A stretch of DNA of 64,000 nucleotides from Fomitopsis serialis (Eukaryota > Basidiomycota > Agaricomycetes > Polyporales > Fomitopsidaceae): positions 1 to 64,000 of the forward strand of contig NW_025955128.1 of the NCBI RefSeq assembly GCF_022376445.1, read 5' to 3'. The notes beneath the pieces are model-generated. The model did not search any database. It had not been told where the DNA came from and saw only the letters and a program-made list of their open reading frames with translations. Positions 31,884 through 42,479 of the stretch are shown piece by piece (the stretch's first letter is position 1; every line of letters starts with the position of its first letter). A program made the translations under genes and the position numbers.

Positions 31884-33699
31884 CCTTCGACAATTGCCAG
31901 GTGAGAGTTGAGGGACACCGACTCTCCAGCCGGTCGAATCTTATATAGTCACGCCAGCATGTGCTGCTTTGTCTGCGTACGAATCTGTTGATGGATGCGC
32001 AGATCCACCTGGCTGAGAGGTGTGGACAATGCAGTACAGTTCCAAAGTCACACCTTCGTGCCTTTTCGCTGCCCTTCTGGCCTCGATTTTCAATGCTAAG
32101 TCGTCAGGTAGGATTCTCAGAACGTTCAGACGGCCTGCCAGACTACCCAGCTTGTCACTGAGATCAGCCAGGACATATGGATCAACTCAATCATATTCTA
32201 TTGATCACTACTTACTACCGTATACAACTTACACAGACGGGCGCGGGCCCCGCACCCACGTCGACGACCTTCCTCACACTTTTAGGCCGTCAATTTCGCT
32301 TTCTCGACACCTCCATCCGACCGTTTTTGACCCATGGGGTCGAGAAATAGCGTCGCGGAGCCCAGAAGACGAGTAATCCGCAAGCTGGACGAAAAAGACA
32401 TGCTACGCGATGTTGCACGAGCGTCACGCGTGTGGCGCGAAAGCCTCCTCCTCGGACTTAATAGTTAGCGGGCAACTGCTTACTCAACGGTGAAAGTGGC
32501 GCTGGCGACGCGCCCTGAGGATGAGGCTTGTTGACCGGCACCTCACCCCCTCCTACTGCTAAGTAAAAGTTTCCCCCTTCGCTACGCCCGTTACCGACGT
32601 CAGTGCTGGCTTTCATCCGGTCAAACAGCGAGACTCCAACCTTGGGCATGTGCGCGCCGCGAAGACCAACGCGCCGATGAAGACAAGCCGCGAACCGGAC
32701 GCAACCGGCGTACGCAGTACTCGCCAATGTGAGCGCGGGGATCCTCTAGCCACTACAGTGGTTGCATATCCGCACTCGGGGAGCTTACTAGCTCGGGCCT
32801 GCAAGGCTGGATGGGGAGGCGAGTGGAGTAGTGCACAGAGGCGATCAAATTACGTTTCGCTGCCTCCAGGTACACTCCGTCATACTGCCACTGTCCGCGC
32901 ACAACACGTCCTCGTCCTCGTGCAGCCTGCGTGCAACGTCCCTGCGCCGCGAGAGGGCGCACACCCGGAGCGCCCGCCGCCTGCGCAGGTGCTATTGTAG
33001 TATCTCGACCGCGTCCTCCACCAGTCGACCAGTCACGCCATCGCCTGCTGCAATTTCTGCTCGTCGCCATCCCACCGCCTTGCCCTTGCCCCTCCCGTGC
33101 TCACCGCGATGCCAGGTCGACGCGCGCAGCCGAGACGAGCCCGCCGACATCTCGAATGCCCATGGACAGCGAACATGAGCGGGCGGGGAAGGAGCGCGAT
33201 GAAGAGCGCGTCCCAGTATTGACGCCATGCGGACGTGTATGTGGGCGATGCGAGAGGTGCGTACGTATGCTGGCGCTGCATGAACTGATGGCTAAGATAC
33301 AGTTGGCGATGACAGGCGGGTTGAGCGCAGCTGCGTCGATCTGTGTACGTGTGCACGGGGACTGAGCGGAGGTGGAGGCGGCGCGGTGGCATAGCAGCCG
33401 GGTGGCGGTGTCGTACACCAGGTCAGTTCTTATCGTTGGGCATGTGACGGTGAAGTGACCACTGGATGTGGGTGCGCAGGTTCCTCATAGTCGTCCTGAG
33501 CGCATACCACCGGATCTGTTCGCAATCCAACGGCGTCCTACGCAACATCTCGGTGGCAACCTCGACAAGGCATCTGCCTTCTTGCGCCCCAGTGCGTAGT
33601 CCGCTCCCTCCGTTCTCCCTCCCCTCGCTATGCAGCAGTCGCTGACTACTGCTGCTCGCGCGCAGTCATCCAAGGCGACGCAGAGATTCCGCACGACCC
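31884..33699. other. no supported gene
   Basis: Several short frames, one with a CGRVCGRCERC cluster at about 33220-33270 on the plus strand, but no buildable gene. Confidence 0.35.
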
Positions 33700-33714
33700 G
33701 CGCAGACCCGCGCA

Positions 33715-34740
33715 GCACCCGTACTCGCCGCCGCCGTCGTCGTCACGAAACTCGAGGCTCTAATCGACCTGGGCAGCAAGGAGATGCTATCCTTCGCGGA
33801 GCAACAGACCATCCAGGGGCAATCCAACGTGAATCGGCGGCATATGGATGGATTTTACCGTACCAATGGGCTGAGGGTCGCCAGAGAGGATGCGTGCATT
33901 GAGGGAGCACAGTCCACGCCTGTACGCCCGCAGGTAATGTTTAGTTTTCATCTTGAACTATAGCGGTTGGACTGACGAGGCGCAAGGAAAAATACGGCTG
34001 AAGGGTGGTCCCTCGTCTGCTCTGGACGTTTCCCTTGACGCAAGCGAGGACGGCGACTCGGACAGCAGCTTCTCGAGCTCGAACCTCCTCTTGACGCCTG
34101 CGCAACACGGAACAGATCATGTCGGTGCACATGGGGAATACGGGCCCTCGGGAAGTTTCCGGTCTGATCACGTACTCAAGGCCTCATGCAACATCCAACA
34201 CGCAGGGCGTCCAGTACCGCCGACGACGAACAGGATGAGAATGTGGCCTACCCATCGGGCCTCTAGTTGTCCACGGAGCTTCTCAGCTCCAGCAAGACAA
34301 GAACCGGAAACCGAGCGGCAGAACGATCCCAGTCAGCACTCCCCATAGCTTCGCACACCTTAGGCCTGCCTTCGAACTTAGAGACATCCTCCAGAGCTCG
34401 CTCCTCCGGTCCTGCAGCCCGGGCACGCGTTGTATGCTGTCAACCCCATGCAAGCCCATTCGTGGTACCCCGCTCAGGCGTATGCCGAAGCTGCAAACCC
34501 TGTCTATCGCCCTCATAAGCCGACGTTGTAGCCGCCGTACGTGCCCCCAGTCCCGAGTCTGCCGCAGGAAGGGTAGTGGGAGCGCGGAAATTCCATCACG
34601 ATGTTGCAGGATGCTATTGCTGCGCCTGCGTGTTCTACGGCATCGCTGGGAAGTAGTCAAGAGACGAACAAAGGCAAGCGGCAAGACTCAGATGGGCAGC
34701 GCGGCGGTCGGACGAAGACCTATTTCTGCAGGATGTAGGA
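33715..34740 (+). pseudogene. possible decayed gene
   Basis: Protein-like stretches occur on the plus strand in different frames: KLEALIDLGSKEMLSF and FYRTNGLRVAREDACIEG near 33755-33900, an acidic Ser-rich piece near 33960-34120, and AVNPMQAHSWYPAQAYAEAA near 34440. They are separated by stops and frame changes that I could not explain by introns. This may be a disabled gene of unknown family or a gene with exons I failed to place. Confidence 0.3.
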
Positions 34741-35220
34741 CTCGGCCGTCGAGCTTTCAAGCAGCAACCAAATGCCATAATTCGCGTCGACGAATTCTTC
34801 CGTCCCCTACGTATACATTTGTTCTCCTATCATTACTTTGACAAGAATGTAGCGGCGGATCCTGCGGTGTCTATACATTATGCCCAGGATATTGATCGCG
34901 CCTGCCCGAGGTGCCCTGACTTGTTCCGTGGATGGGTGCGCGAGCGAACGGGCGAACGGAAAGGCGAGCGAATGGGCGAACGAATGGGCGAACGAATAAA
35001 TGGGCGAAGGAATGATTGCGAATCAATGCCAGTCGATAAAGCAAGTACTGGGCCCGTGTACACTTATTTAGTAGCGACGTACCGATCAGTGGTCTTCGAT
35101 CTAGATCTAGGATAATCACATCGGTGAAAGTGCACGAACTCGGACGCACTGCCGGCGACGCACCCTGAGACTTGTTGCCCGGCACCTCACCGTCTCCTAG
35201 TCTCCGGTCGCCTCGATATC
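34741..35220. other. no supported gene; short degenerate repeat
   Basis: Near 34930-35010 there is a degenerate tandem of GCGAACGGGCGAAC-type units (on the plus strand GGCGAACGAATGGGCGAACG). No gene is seen. Confidence 0.5.
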
Positions 35221-36586
35221 ATGATTGGATCCTCAAACCACGTCGTGTCCAGCAGTATTGCCACGAAGATGAAGGAGGCAAACATGGCGATGGCGAAGGT
35301 AATGAGGGAGGAGGAGGAGGAGGAGGAGGAGGAGGAGGAGGAGGAGGAGGAGGAGGAGGAGGAGGAGGAGGGTCATGCCGCAGATGAAGACGTGGATGAA
35401 CTCGAGGAGAGCGATGTCGACAGCCCAGAACGTGCGGAGGAGCGGCGCCAAGTGAACATCAAGGTCAGTGTACCATACGTTCACACTTGTTGTGCCGTTC
35501 ACAACGTTCTCCGTTAGTTCCACGGCGACTATAGATGTGATTACTGCAAGCGTGCTGAGGAATGGGCACAAAAACGGGCAGCGAAGGTTGGGAAGGGCCC
35601 CAGTGAAATCACACCGTTCATTTGCACGATCTCTGGGAGACGGAAGCGTTGCGACTTCTGCTCAAAGGGCCGGCGCACACCCTGCTCGCTTCAGGTGAGT
35701 GTTTGCTCGTCCTTACGCCGCATTCAATGATGTGCTGAATTTTGGACACAAGCCATATCTCATCAACAATTTGGTCAGCGTCGATAAGGACCTTGTCGGC
35801 ACATACACAATCAACCACGCTCCCGAGGCCACAGTTACTGGCATCGAGTCCAACAACAAGATCTACTCGGCAGTCCGCGTACAGGACGGTTTGCCTCGAA
35901 CGAAGCGTATGACCAGCCCCGCAAAGCCCAAGCGCAAGAACGCAGTGAAAGCAGCGAAAAGGGTCGCAAGGGTTCGCAGCAGCGCAAGCCAGCCCCGCAA
36001 GCGTGCTCAGCCGCGCACACCTATCGCCACCTCAGTAACTGGATCGTCTTCGCATTCAAATGACTCGCAAAGTCATGTCGAGACCGATCTTCTGAGCCAG
36101 GAGGGATCTCGTCTCCGCAGCACTGCGGAGGAGGCCCTAGATGGCCTGTGCAGTGATGTCCGCAGACTCGAGAGCGAGATGTACGAACTTCGCAACACAT
36201 TGGAAGCCGAGCGGGCATTCCGGAAGGAGGTAGCAGTCGATCTCGCCAAACTTCGCAGTGAGATGGATGACCTACGCGCCGGCGCTGGTGTGCGCTCCTT
36301 GGCCGCTCTTGAACTGGATATATCAGCGTTCGTTGCCAAGGTTAGGAGGCAGTTGGGCAGTGTCGATGATCGCGATGATCTTGGCGTAAGTTCATGTCCA
36401 TGACTTATGTTTCCCCCGCTGATGACTGGTATGAACCCTGTTACCTGTTAGACGACCCATCAAGCGGCTTGTATGTCCAGTGAGCCTAGCGAAGGCAACG
36501 ACGGCCACGGTGCTACAGTGAATATAACTGCACCGATCATGGCACCCTCTGGTCCCAATGTTGGACATCGCACGGAGATCTCGTAA
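35221..36586 (+). CDS. Cys-rich, poly-Glu, coiled-coil protein (possible zinc-cluster type), 395 aa
   Basis: Four exons (35221-35463, 35518-35694, 35753-36385, 36452-36586) join in phase 0 to give 395 aa starting MIGSSNHVVSSSIATKMK. Order of features: a run of about 21 Glu (residues ~31-51) from a GAG repeat; a Cys cluster in exon 2, C-x2-C-x25-C-x8-C-x2-C-x7-C, resembling an extended Zn2Cys6 cluster; a Lys/Arg/Pro-rich basic stretch; then a heptad-like coiled coil (LESEMYELRNTLEAER, LAKLRSEMDDLRAG). This layout (Cys cluster, basic linker, coiled coil) suggests a DNA-binding regulator, but this is inference. Confidence 0.7.
35309..35371 (+). repeat. GAG trinucleotide tract
   Basis: About 20 uninterrupted GAG triplets inside exon 1 of the gene at 35221, coding for poly-Glu; its length is likely variable. 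Confidence 0.95.
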
Positions 36587-36849
36587 TGACACTATAGTGC
36601 CTTCGATTTTGGAGACAATACACAGTACATGCCGCTGGGTAGGTTGGTGCAATGCGCGACGTGTAGAGTACCGAGGCAGCTTCGCAGTGTGTATACTATC
36701 AGATTGTACTACGTGCGAGTGCAACGCACCCGCCGCGAAACGTCTATACTCGTTTACTTTCTTCGATGGCACGGCGTAGACCAATATTGTTTCTCCGTTA
36801 CGCCTACGGACAACACCAGCTCGCAATGTCGATAGCTCTTCTCCCACTA

Positions 36850-37810
36850 AGCAGCTCCTCCGCGCGCGACTCGGGGCGTCGATGCTCTATGTTTTCGAAT
36901 TCGCGATCGACATACTAGTAAGGATGTCGCGGCGCTAATGCCGACTTACGTCATCCTCTCACGCCTCGCAACCTCCGACGACTTGCAGCCCGTCGTGCTA
37001 CATGCGGCGGCGCTCAACGCTCACGGCGTCCACCATCCCGCAGCTGCAGCCCCGTCGCACCCCCGCCGTCGCCGTCACTGTCCGTCCGAGGCCTACCTGG
37101 AACGAAGGGACCCGCCAGCTGGCGGGTTGAAGCGCGGCGGCTTAGCCCGCGAGGCCGTCCGCCAGGTCGACATGGGAGCCGACATAGGGTGTCGGCGCGA
37201 CGAATCCTTGCGGAACGTCGGCGGGACGGGTCGCTTCTATGCGGGGAATTGTAAGTGCGTTCTCTGCGTGTCCTCACGCAACGCAAAGCTGACCTATACG
37301 CAGGAGACTGTCGCCGATATCGATGGCGGATTCACCGCCACCCGAAATCGACCCACAGGTCCAAGGCGACGACCACCCTCGTTTCACGCCCTCGATCGTG
37401 GACGGGATAGTGTCAGCTGCGCGGGTCATTCTCAGCGATCGCAGCGTAGGGCGCGTCGTTGTCGCAGCAAAGCGACAGAAGACAAGGGCGGCGAGCTTCA
37501 AGTCACGCAGTCGGTGGAGCGGTACCGTAGGAGGGCCATGCCAGGGCGCGAAGAAGAGGTGCGTGGTGTGAGATGTCTCCTCCATTCGATGCTCACCTGT
37601 CGTCCTCGATGGATAGCAAACACCTTACCACGTACTTGCCGCGCCGAATGCGCGGGTGATAGCGACGCTTCGTGCGAAGGTATCCGAACTGCAGCCCGTC
37701 CGTCGCCTCCGTCTCGCCCCGGTCGTCCGTTTTGGTTTCGACCATGCGTTGATGACCGGGCGGTGAGCTCCTGCTCTTGATGAGCGGTAGAGCGAACCTG
37801 CTCCTGGTCG
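36850..37810 (+). repeat. dispersed repeat R1, copy c
   Basis: Near full length, from CTCCTCCGCGCGCGACTC to the 3' hairpin module after 37736. It is closer in sequence to copy d (41.4-42.4 kb) than to copies a and b: it shares the GGTCGCTTCTATGCGGGGAA block and the same fossil intron. Confidence 0.85.
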
Positions 37811-37859
37811 TTGTTCATGCCCTCCCTCAAGTCGCGCTCTCAGTCTTTATTGCCCATCC

Positions 37860-39057
37860 TGCCGTCCCTCTGTCCTCCACACTGAGCCCGAGTCGATAAG
37901 ACACTCGTGTTATCCCCGCCCTCTCGTGTCGTTTCTTACGTCGGATCATCCGTTACGCCCGGCTGCCACCGCCTCCGCGAGCTCCCATACAGGCTCAGAG
38001 AATTCCTCACCTAGCCGCGGACGTGCCCGCACCCGTTGTTCAGGTCGGCTCGGAACTGCGGTCTGTCAAGGATGGGCCGGTGAAGCGAGTAGGTCGTTCT
38101 GTGTCGACGCCCCATGATGGACATGGCGGCACAGTTCCAAGTTCCAAAGGTCACAAGTGAAGGCCACGTTGTTCGACACGGGCACTGACTTCTCCTGATC
38201 CCTCTCTGACTCCCGCTGCCGCTTGGGTTCCCCCTCCTTCCCCATCACCCTGGCGGACGCGCCGTGCCTCTGCACCCTCGCCCTCCGCGCGCTCGCCTTC
38301 GACGACGAGCTGTTTGACACGTACTGCACCGAGCTGCCGTCTGACGGATACCACACGAAGCCGATGACACGCCCGACTCATCGCCAGAGAAGGGGATATT
38401 GATTTTAAAGATGTCGACCCCAGAGATCTTCCGCTCGTCCTGAAGCAAGTGAGCTTCGCTGTGCGCCCGGGGGGGAGGTACGTGCATCTCCGATGATCCC
38501 TTCATTCGCGCTCATCCAGTCGGCTAGATCGGCATCGTAGGTCGCACAGGCGCAGGAAAGCGCTTGCTCATGCACGCGCTGTTTAGGTACGCTGCTCTTC
38601 GTGCGGCGCGCATCCTCAGATTGATGTTTTCTCTAATGCAGCACGGTGAACATCGCCTGGAGATCGACGGCGTGGACGCGCGCTATATCGGGCTGAAGAC
38701 ACTGCGTGCGCAGCCGCCTTGCTCTCGTCCCGCAAGACAACGTGCTCTTCAAGGGAACACTCCGTCAGAACCTGTACGTCCACTGTCATGCACACCACGT
38801 TGACGATGCCTGATCAATATTCCCGTAGAGACTCAGAGGGCACCCGCACGGATGCGCAATTGATCTCTGCCATCCAGCCGACGTGGCTACTGCCGCAGAA
38901 CGGGGCGCATGACGCCGTGGCGGAGGCGAAGTTCAGTCTGGACTCTCTCGTCGGCGACGAGGAGAGCAACTACTCCGCTGGCGAGAAGCGGATGTTGGTG
39001 CTCTATCGGGCGTTGGCGAAGAACAGCCGCATCATCGTCCTCGTCTGGGATGTGTAA
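37860..39057 (+). pseudogene. ABC transporter (MRP/ABCC type) pseudogene, second nucleotide-binding domain, copy 1
   Basis: Recognisable order: a linker with SSPEKG; LPLVLKQVSFAVRPGG; Walker A at 38528-38586 reading IGIVGRTGAGKRLLMHALFR; HRLEIDGVDARYIGLKTLRAQ; LALVPQDNVLFKGTLRQNL (Q-loop); and a signature region NYSAGEKRMLVLYRALAKNSR. It is disabled: the Walker A Ser/Thr after Lys is Arg, the frame shifts between the two middle blocks, and the Walker B Asp is lost (VLVWDV). Only the C-terminal NBD is present. It is paralogous to the fragment at 42480-44660. Confidence 0.8.
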
Positions 39058-40159
39058 GCGCTTGTTGGCGTCTAGTACGGCACCGGAGGTCCGGCCAGAG
39101 TCGCCTTGAGCGCTTGTGCGCCCGCCCCGTCCTCCCGTCCTACGCCGACCTCTGGTCTCTTTCAACAGCATTCGTGCTCTGCTATGTCCACCTCAGCCCC
39201 TCTCTATGCCTCAATTCTGGTACAACAGACGTCCGCTTTGGTTTCGACCATGCGTTGTTATTTGAGCCGGGGAGCTCCTGCTCATTTATGAGCAGTTGAG
39301 TCAACCTCACCGTTTCCACGAGATGCCGACCCTCCGGGCTCCAACATTCTACCCCACGAAGGCTTGAAGATGCTTAGCACCATTAAGTATCAGCGATGTG
39401 TGCCGTCTAGAGCCCAATGAACGCTGTACGCGCGATGGTCCCTTCGATATTGCAACGAAGATATCTCAAGAGGCCGACAACCGATTCTCGACATTAGGCC
39501 CTGCTGTCCCCGTTTTGCAAGAACATGGTCGATGAATCAACCGAGTGTGACCCACCCCGCAGAAGCCGTGCGTGCAGGTGCCCGTGACCAACGTCCGCAT
39601 CGCGTCTGACCTCGCATGCTCGATTCGCCTCGAGCAGCCAGATGAACCGGCGGGCGGGCGAATGAACAGACGGATGAGTGAGCGGATGTACGGACGGACG
39701 AGTTTGCGGGCGAGTTGGTTCTTTGCGAACGCACGACCTCTACGGGACGAATTGGCGTCGCGAGTTGTGCGCCCTTGACTGTCTTCTCGCCGACCACACC
39801 AAGGATATCTCCGTCAAAAGTGGGAGCCCGAGCAACTAATCGTCACGATCTGGCACGGCTCGGCGCTCGAATCCGCCTTCTCTGCCGTCGTCGTCGAAGA
39901 CTCCTCGCTTTGCTGGACCGTTGCCGGAGACCCCCAGTGGTGACATCGGCGAGCGAACATCTGCGCCTTCTTGGTCGCAATGAACGCCTGGCCGGACTCC
40001 ACCCCCCTCCCCCGCTGCGAATGCAGATAAAGGGCGTTGATACGTGCGAGGACGTCGACGCTTTCCAATGAAACGGAGGCTGTCGCCATCCACTTCTACG
40101 TCAAGATATTCGATCGCGAGCCGCCGCTCAGCAGACAATGCAAGCCTGCGCCACATGAG

Positions 40160-40167
40160 TATATAAA
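40160..40167 (+). promoter_or_regulatory. TATA box
   Basis: TATATAAA, 41 nt upstream of the ATG at 40208, conserved with copy A. Confidence 0.7.
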
Positions 40168-40207
40168 GCGAAGGCGAAGTCGACCAACGTGTAGGAAAGC
40201 AAGCCCC

Positions 40208-40901
40208 ATGTCCTCCCCTTCTCCCTCGGTCAGCGCCCTCTCCGATAACGTCGTCGTCGTCCGCTCTGGGAGGCTCCCCGACAAGTGAGTTGGTCGCCCT
40301 TCCTTCATGAGTTGTACCGCTGAGCATCAGTTGACAGAAGAATTCTTGTCTTCTATGTGGCGGAATATCGACTGGTCGCAACTGTTGGCGGCGGGAGCAT
40401 CATGAGGCCTGGACACCTGGTCTTCATACCTCTCCCTGGCGGTCGTTGTGAGTCTGCCCTTCCAACTCGTTGCTCTCGGCCCGCCACTGACGGCTGCCTC
40501 CCGCAGATGCCTTCTTCTGCTGCGGGCCTCGCGAGGTGCGAGGAAGGCCGATCGGCTCATGGAACGTTCAAATCGTTGTCCAAGAGGTGAGCGCGCAGCC
40601 GGTTCAATGGCTCAGTCACTGAGTTGTTGTGCTATAGTCTACATTGACCGTTTATTGGTCCGATGAAGTGGCGGACAGGGTGCACTCGGTGACCATGTAC
40701 GATGACGAGAGTTTCCGTACGCTTGTGTGCCATTGCTTCGGAGGGAGTGGCGACGGCGCTATCTCGCAGGGCGTTGTTAGCTCGCAGAGCACCATGCCGT
40801 CCTGGCGCCACGCCTGTGGCGTCATCGTTTTGTACCTCGTCGCTCTTTATCTCTCCTACAAGGCTACGGCTGCTTTTGTCTCAGTCACGAAGTACATGTA
40901 G
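40208..40901 (+). CDS. small membrane-protein gene, copy B, 176 aa
   Basis: Exons 40208-40284, 40338-40447, 40507-40586 and 40638-40901 splice in phase to 176 aa starting MSSPSPSVSALSDNVVVV. The plan is the same as copy A, with a C-terminal hydrophobic segment (ACGVIVLYLVALYLSYKA). Most divergence from copy A is clustered in exon 2 (AEYRLVATVGGGSIMRPG against ADYRIGGVVTIDGARIMRPG) and is in frame, so the copies have diverged under coding constraint. Exon 3 is identical. The function is unknown. Confidence 0.75.
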
Positions 40902-41369
40902 AGGATCACTGTTTCCTGGATTTCGAGAGGCCTTGATCTTTTTCCCTTCCCTCCCTTTCTTCCCTTGCTCCTCTCACCCTCTTCTCTTTCCACAAGCGCA
41001 ATCGCTACGTCGCGCATCGAATCTCGCCGTAATACTGTAATTATGATTTAATGTGTTTCAATACAACCCGAGGACCTCTGCTCCTACACCTCAGCCATGC
41101 CCCTTGTGTCACTGACGTCGCATTTGCGCGGCTGCGCGCGAGCGACGAACGTGTACGAATGCCAGTGGGACGACATCATGCACATCTCGGGCATCTTGTC
41201 TTCACTGTCGTCGCTATGATGCAGAAGAAGCTCGCGCACGTCCTCCGCTCGCTCCAGCTGGCATCGGGCGTGCGCGCGTTGATCGGCGAAGCTCGAAGGC
41301 GTGCGTTGACATCAAGACATCCTTTCTGTGCTGCGACGACCTGAGGTGACGAGTCCGATCCACCATCTG

Positions 41370-42440
41370 GCTGTCCAAGCTCCTCCGCGCGCGACTCGAG
41401 GTGCCGATGTTTTCGAATTCGACATGAGGATCTCGCGGCGCTAATGACGAATTACGTCATGCTCTCACGCCCCGCAACCTCAGCGCTTCAGTCCGACGAC
41501 GCGCAACGCTCACGGCGTCCACCATCCCGCAGCTGCAGCAGCCCCATCGCACCCCCGCCGTCGCCGTCACTGTCCGTCCGAGGCCTACCTGGAACGAAGG
41601 GACCCGCCAGCTGGCGGGTTGGAGCACGGCGGCTTAGCCCGCGAGGCCGTCCGCCAGGTCGACATGGGAGCCGACATAGGGTGTCGGCGCGACGAATCCT
41701 TGCGGAACGTCGGCGGGACGGGTCGCTTCTATGCGGGGAATTGTAAGTGCGTTCTCTGCGTGTCCTCACGCAACGCAAAGCTGACCTATACGCAGGAGAC
41801 TGTCGCCGATATCGATGGCGGATTCACCGCCACCCGAAACCGACCCACAGATCCAAGGCGACGACCACCTCCGTTTCACGCCCTCGGTCGTGGACAGGAT
41901 AGTGTCAGTAGCGCGAGTCAGTCTCAGCGATCGCAGCGTAGCGGGCGCGTCTGTGTCGCAGCAAAGCAACAGAGACAAAGGGCGGCGAGCTCCAAGTCGC
42001 GCAGCCAGTGGAGCGGTACCGTAGGAGGGCTACGCCCGGGCGCGAAGAAGAGGTGCGCAGTGTGAAATGCAATCTCTCGTTCGATACTAACTCGTTTTCC
42101 TCGACGGACAGCAAGCCCCTTACCATGTACTTGCCGCCCCGGATGCGCTGGCGAAGACATCGCTTGCTGCGAAGATACCCGAACTGCAGCCCCCGTATAC
42201 GGGAGGCATTGCTATCCTTGAACCATATCGTTTCGTCTTGCGTTGGCAACGCAAGACGAAACGATCTGGTGCTTCCTTCGCATCGAGGTCTACACGGGGT
42301 TGTTTCCTTGGACTGGCTCCACGCCTCGCCCGCCCGTCCGTCGCCTCCGTCTCGCTCCGGTCGTCCGTTTTGGTTTCGACCATGCGTTGATGACCGGATG
42401 GTGAGCTCCCGCTCTTGGTGAGCGGTAGAGCGAACCTACT
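41370..42440 (+). repeat. dispersed repeat R1, copy d, with an extra insertion
   Basis: Near full length. It differs from the other copies by an insertion of about 120 bp at roughly 42190-42312, which contains a perfect 18-bp-stem hairpin (42227-42265). Confidence 0.85.
42227..42265. other. perfect 18-bp inverted repeat with 3-nt loop
   Basis: Arm ATCGTTTCGTCTTGCGTT, loop GGC, then its exact reverse complement. It is absent from the other R1 copies. Confidence 0.9.
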
Positions 42441-42479
42441 CGCTGTGGCGTAGTTTCTCAGTGTGTTTGTCTGTGCGCT

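Larger units (their letters stand above)
39053..41330 (+). repeat. duplicated segment, copy B (LTR-free)
   Basis: Paralogue of 20713-20962 plus 28269-30470. It carries the empty LTR-element target, GCCGGGGAGCTCC (GGGGA at 39269-39273), and an intact second copy of the small membrane-protein gene. R1 copy d follows immediately. Confidence 0.9.

Noticed and set aside
36938..37780. 280-codon ORF in R1 copy c (and similar ones in copies b and d)
   Set aside because: The frame is not conserved between R1 copies and runs through the fossil intron; better explained as repeat sequence.
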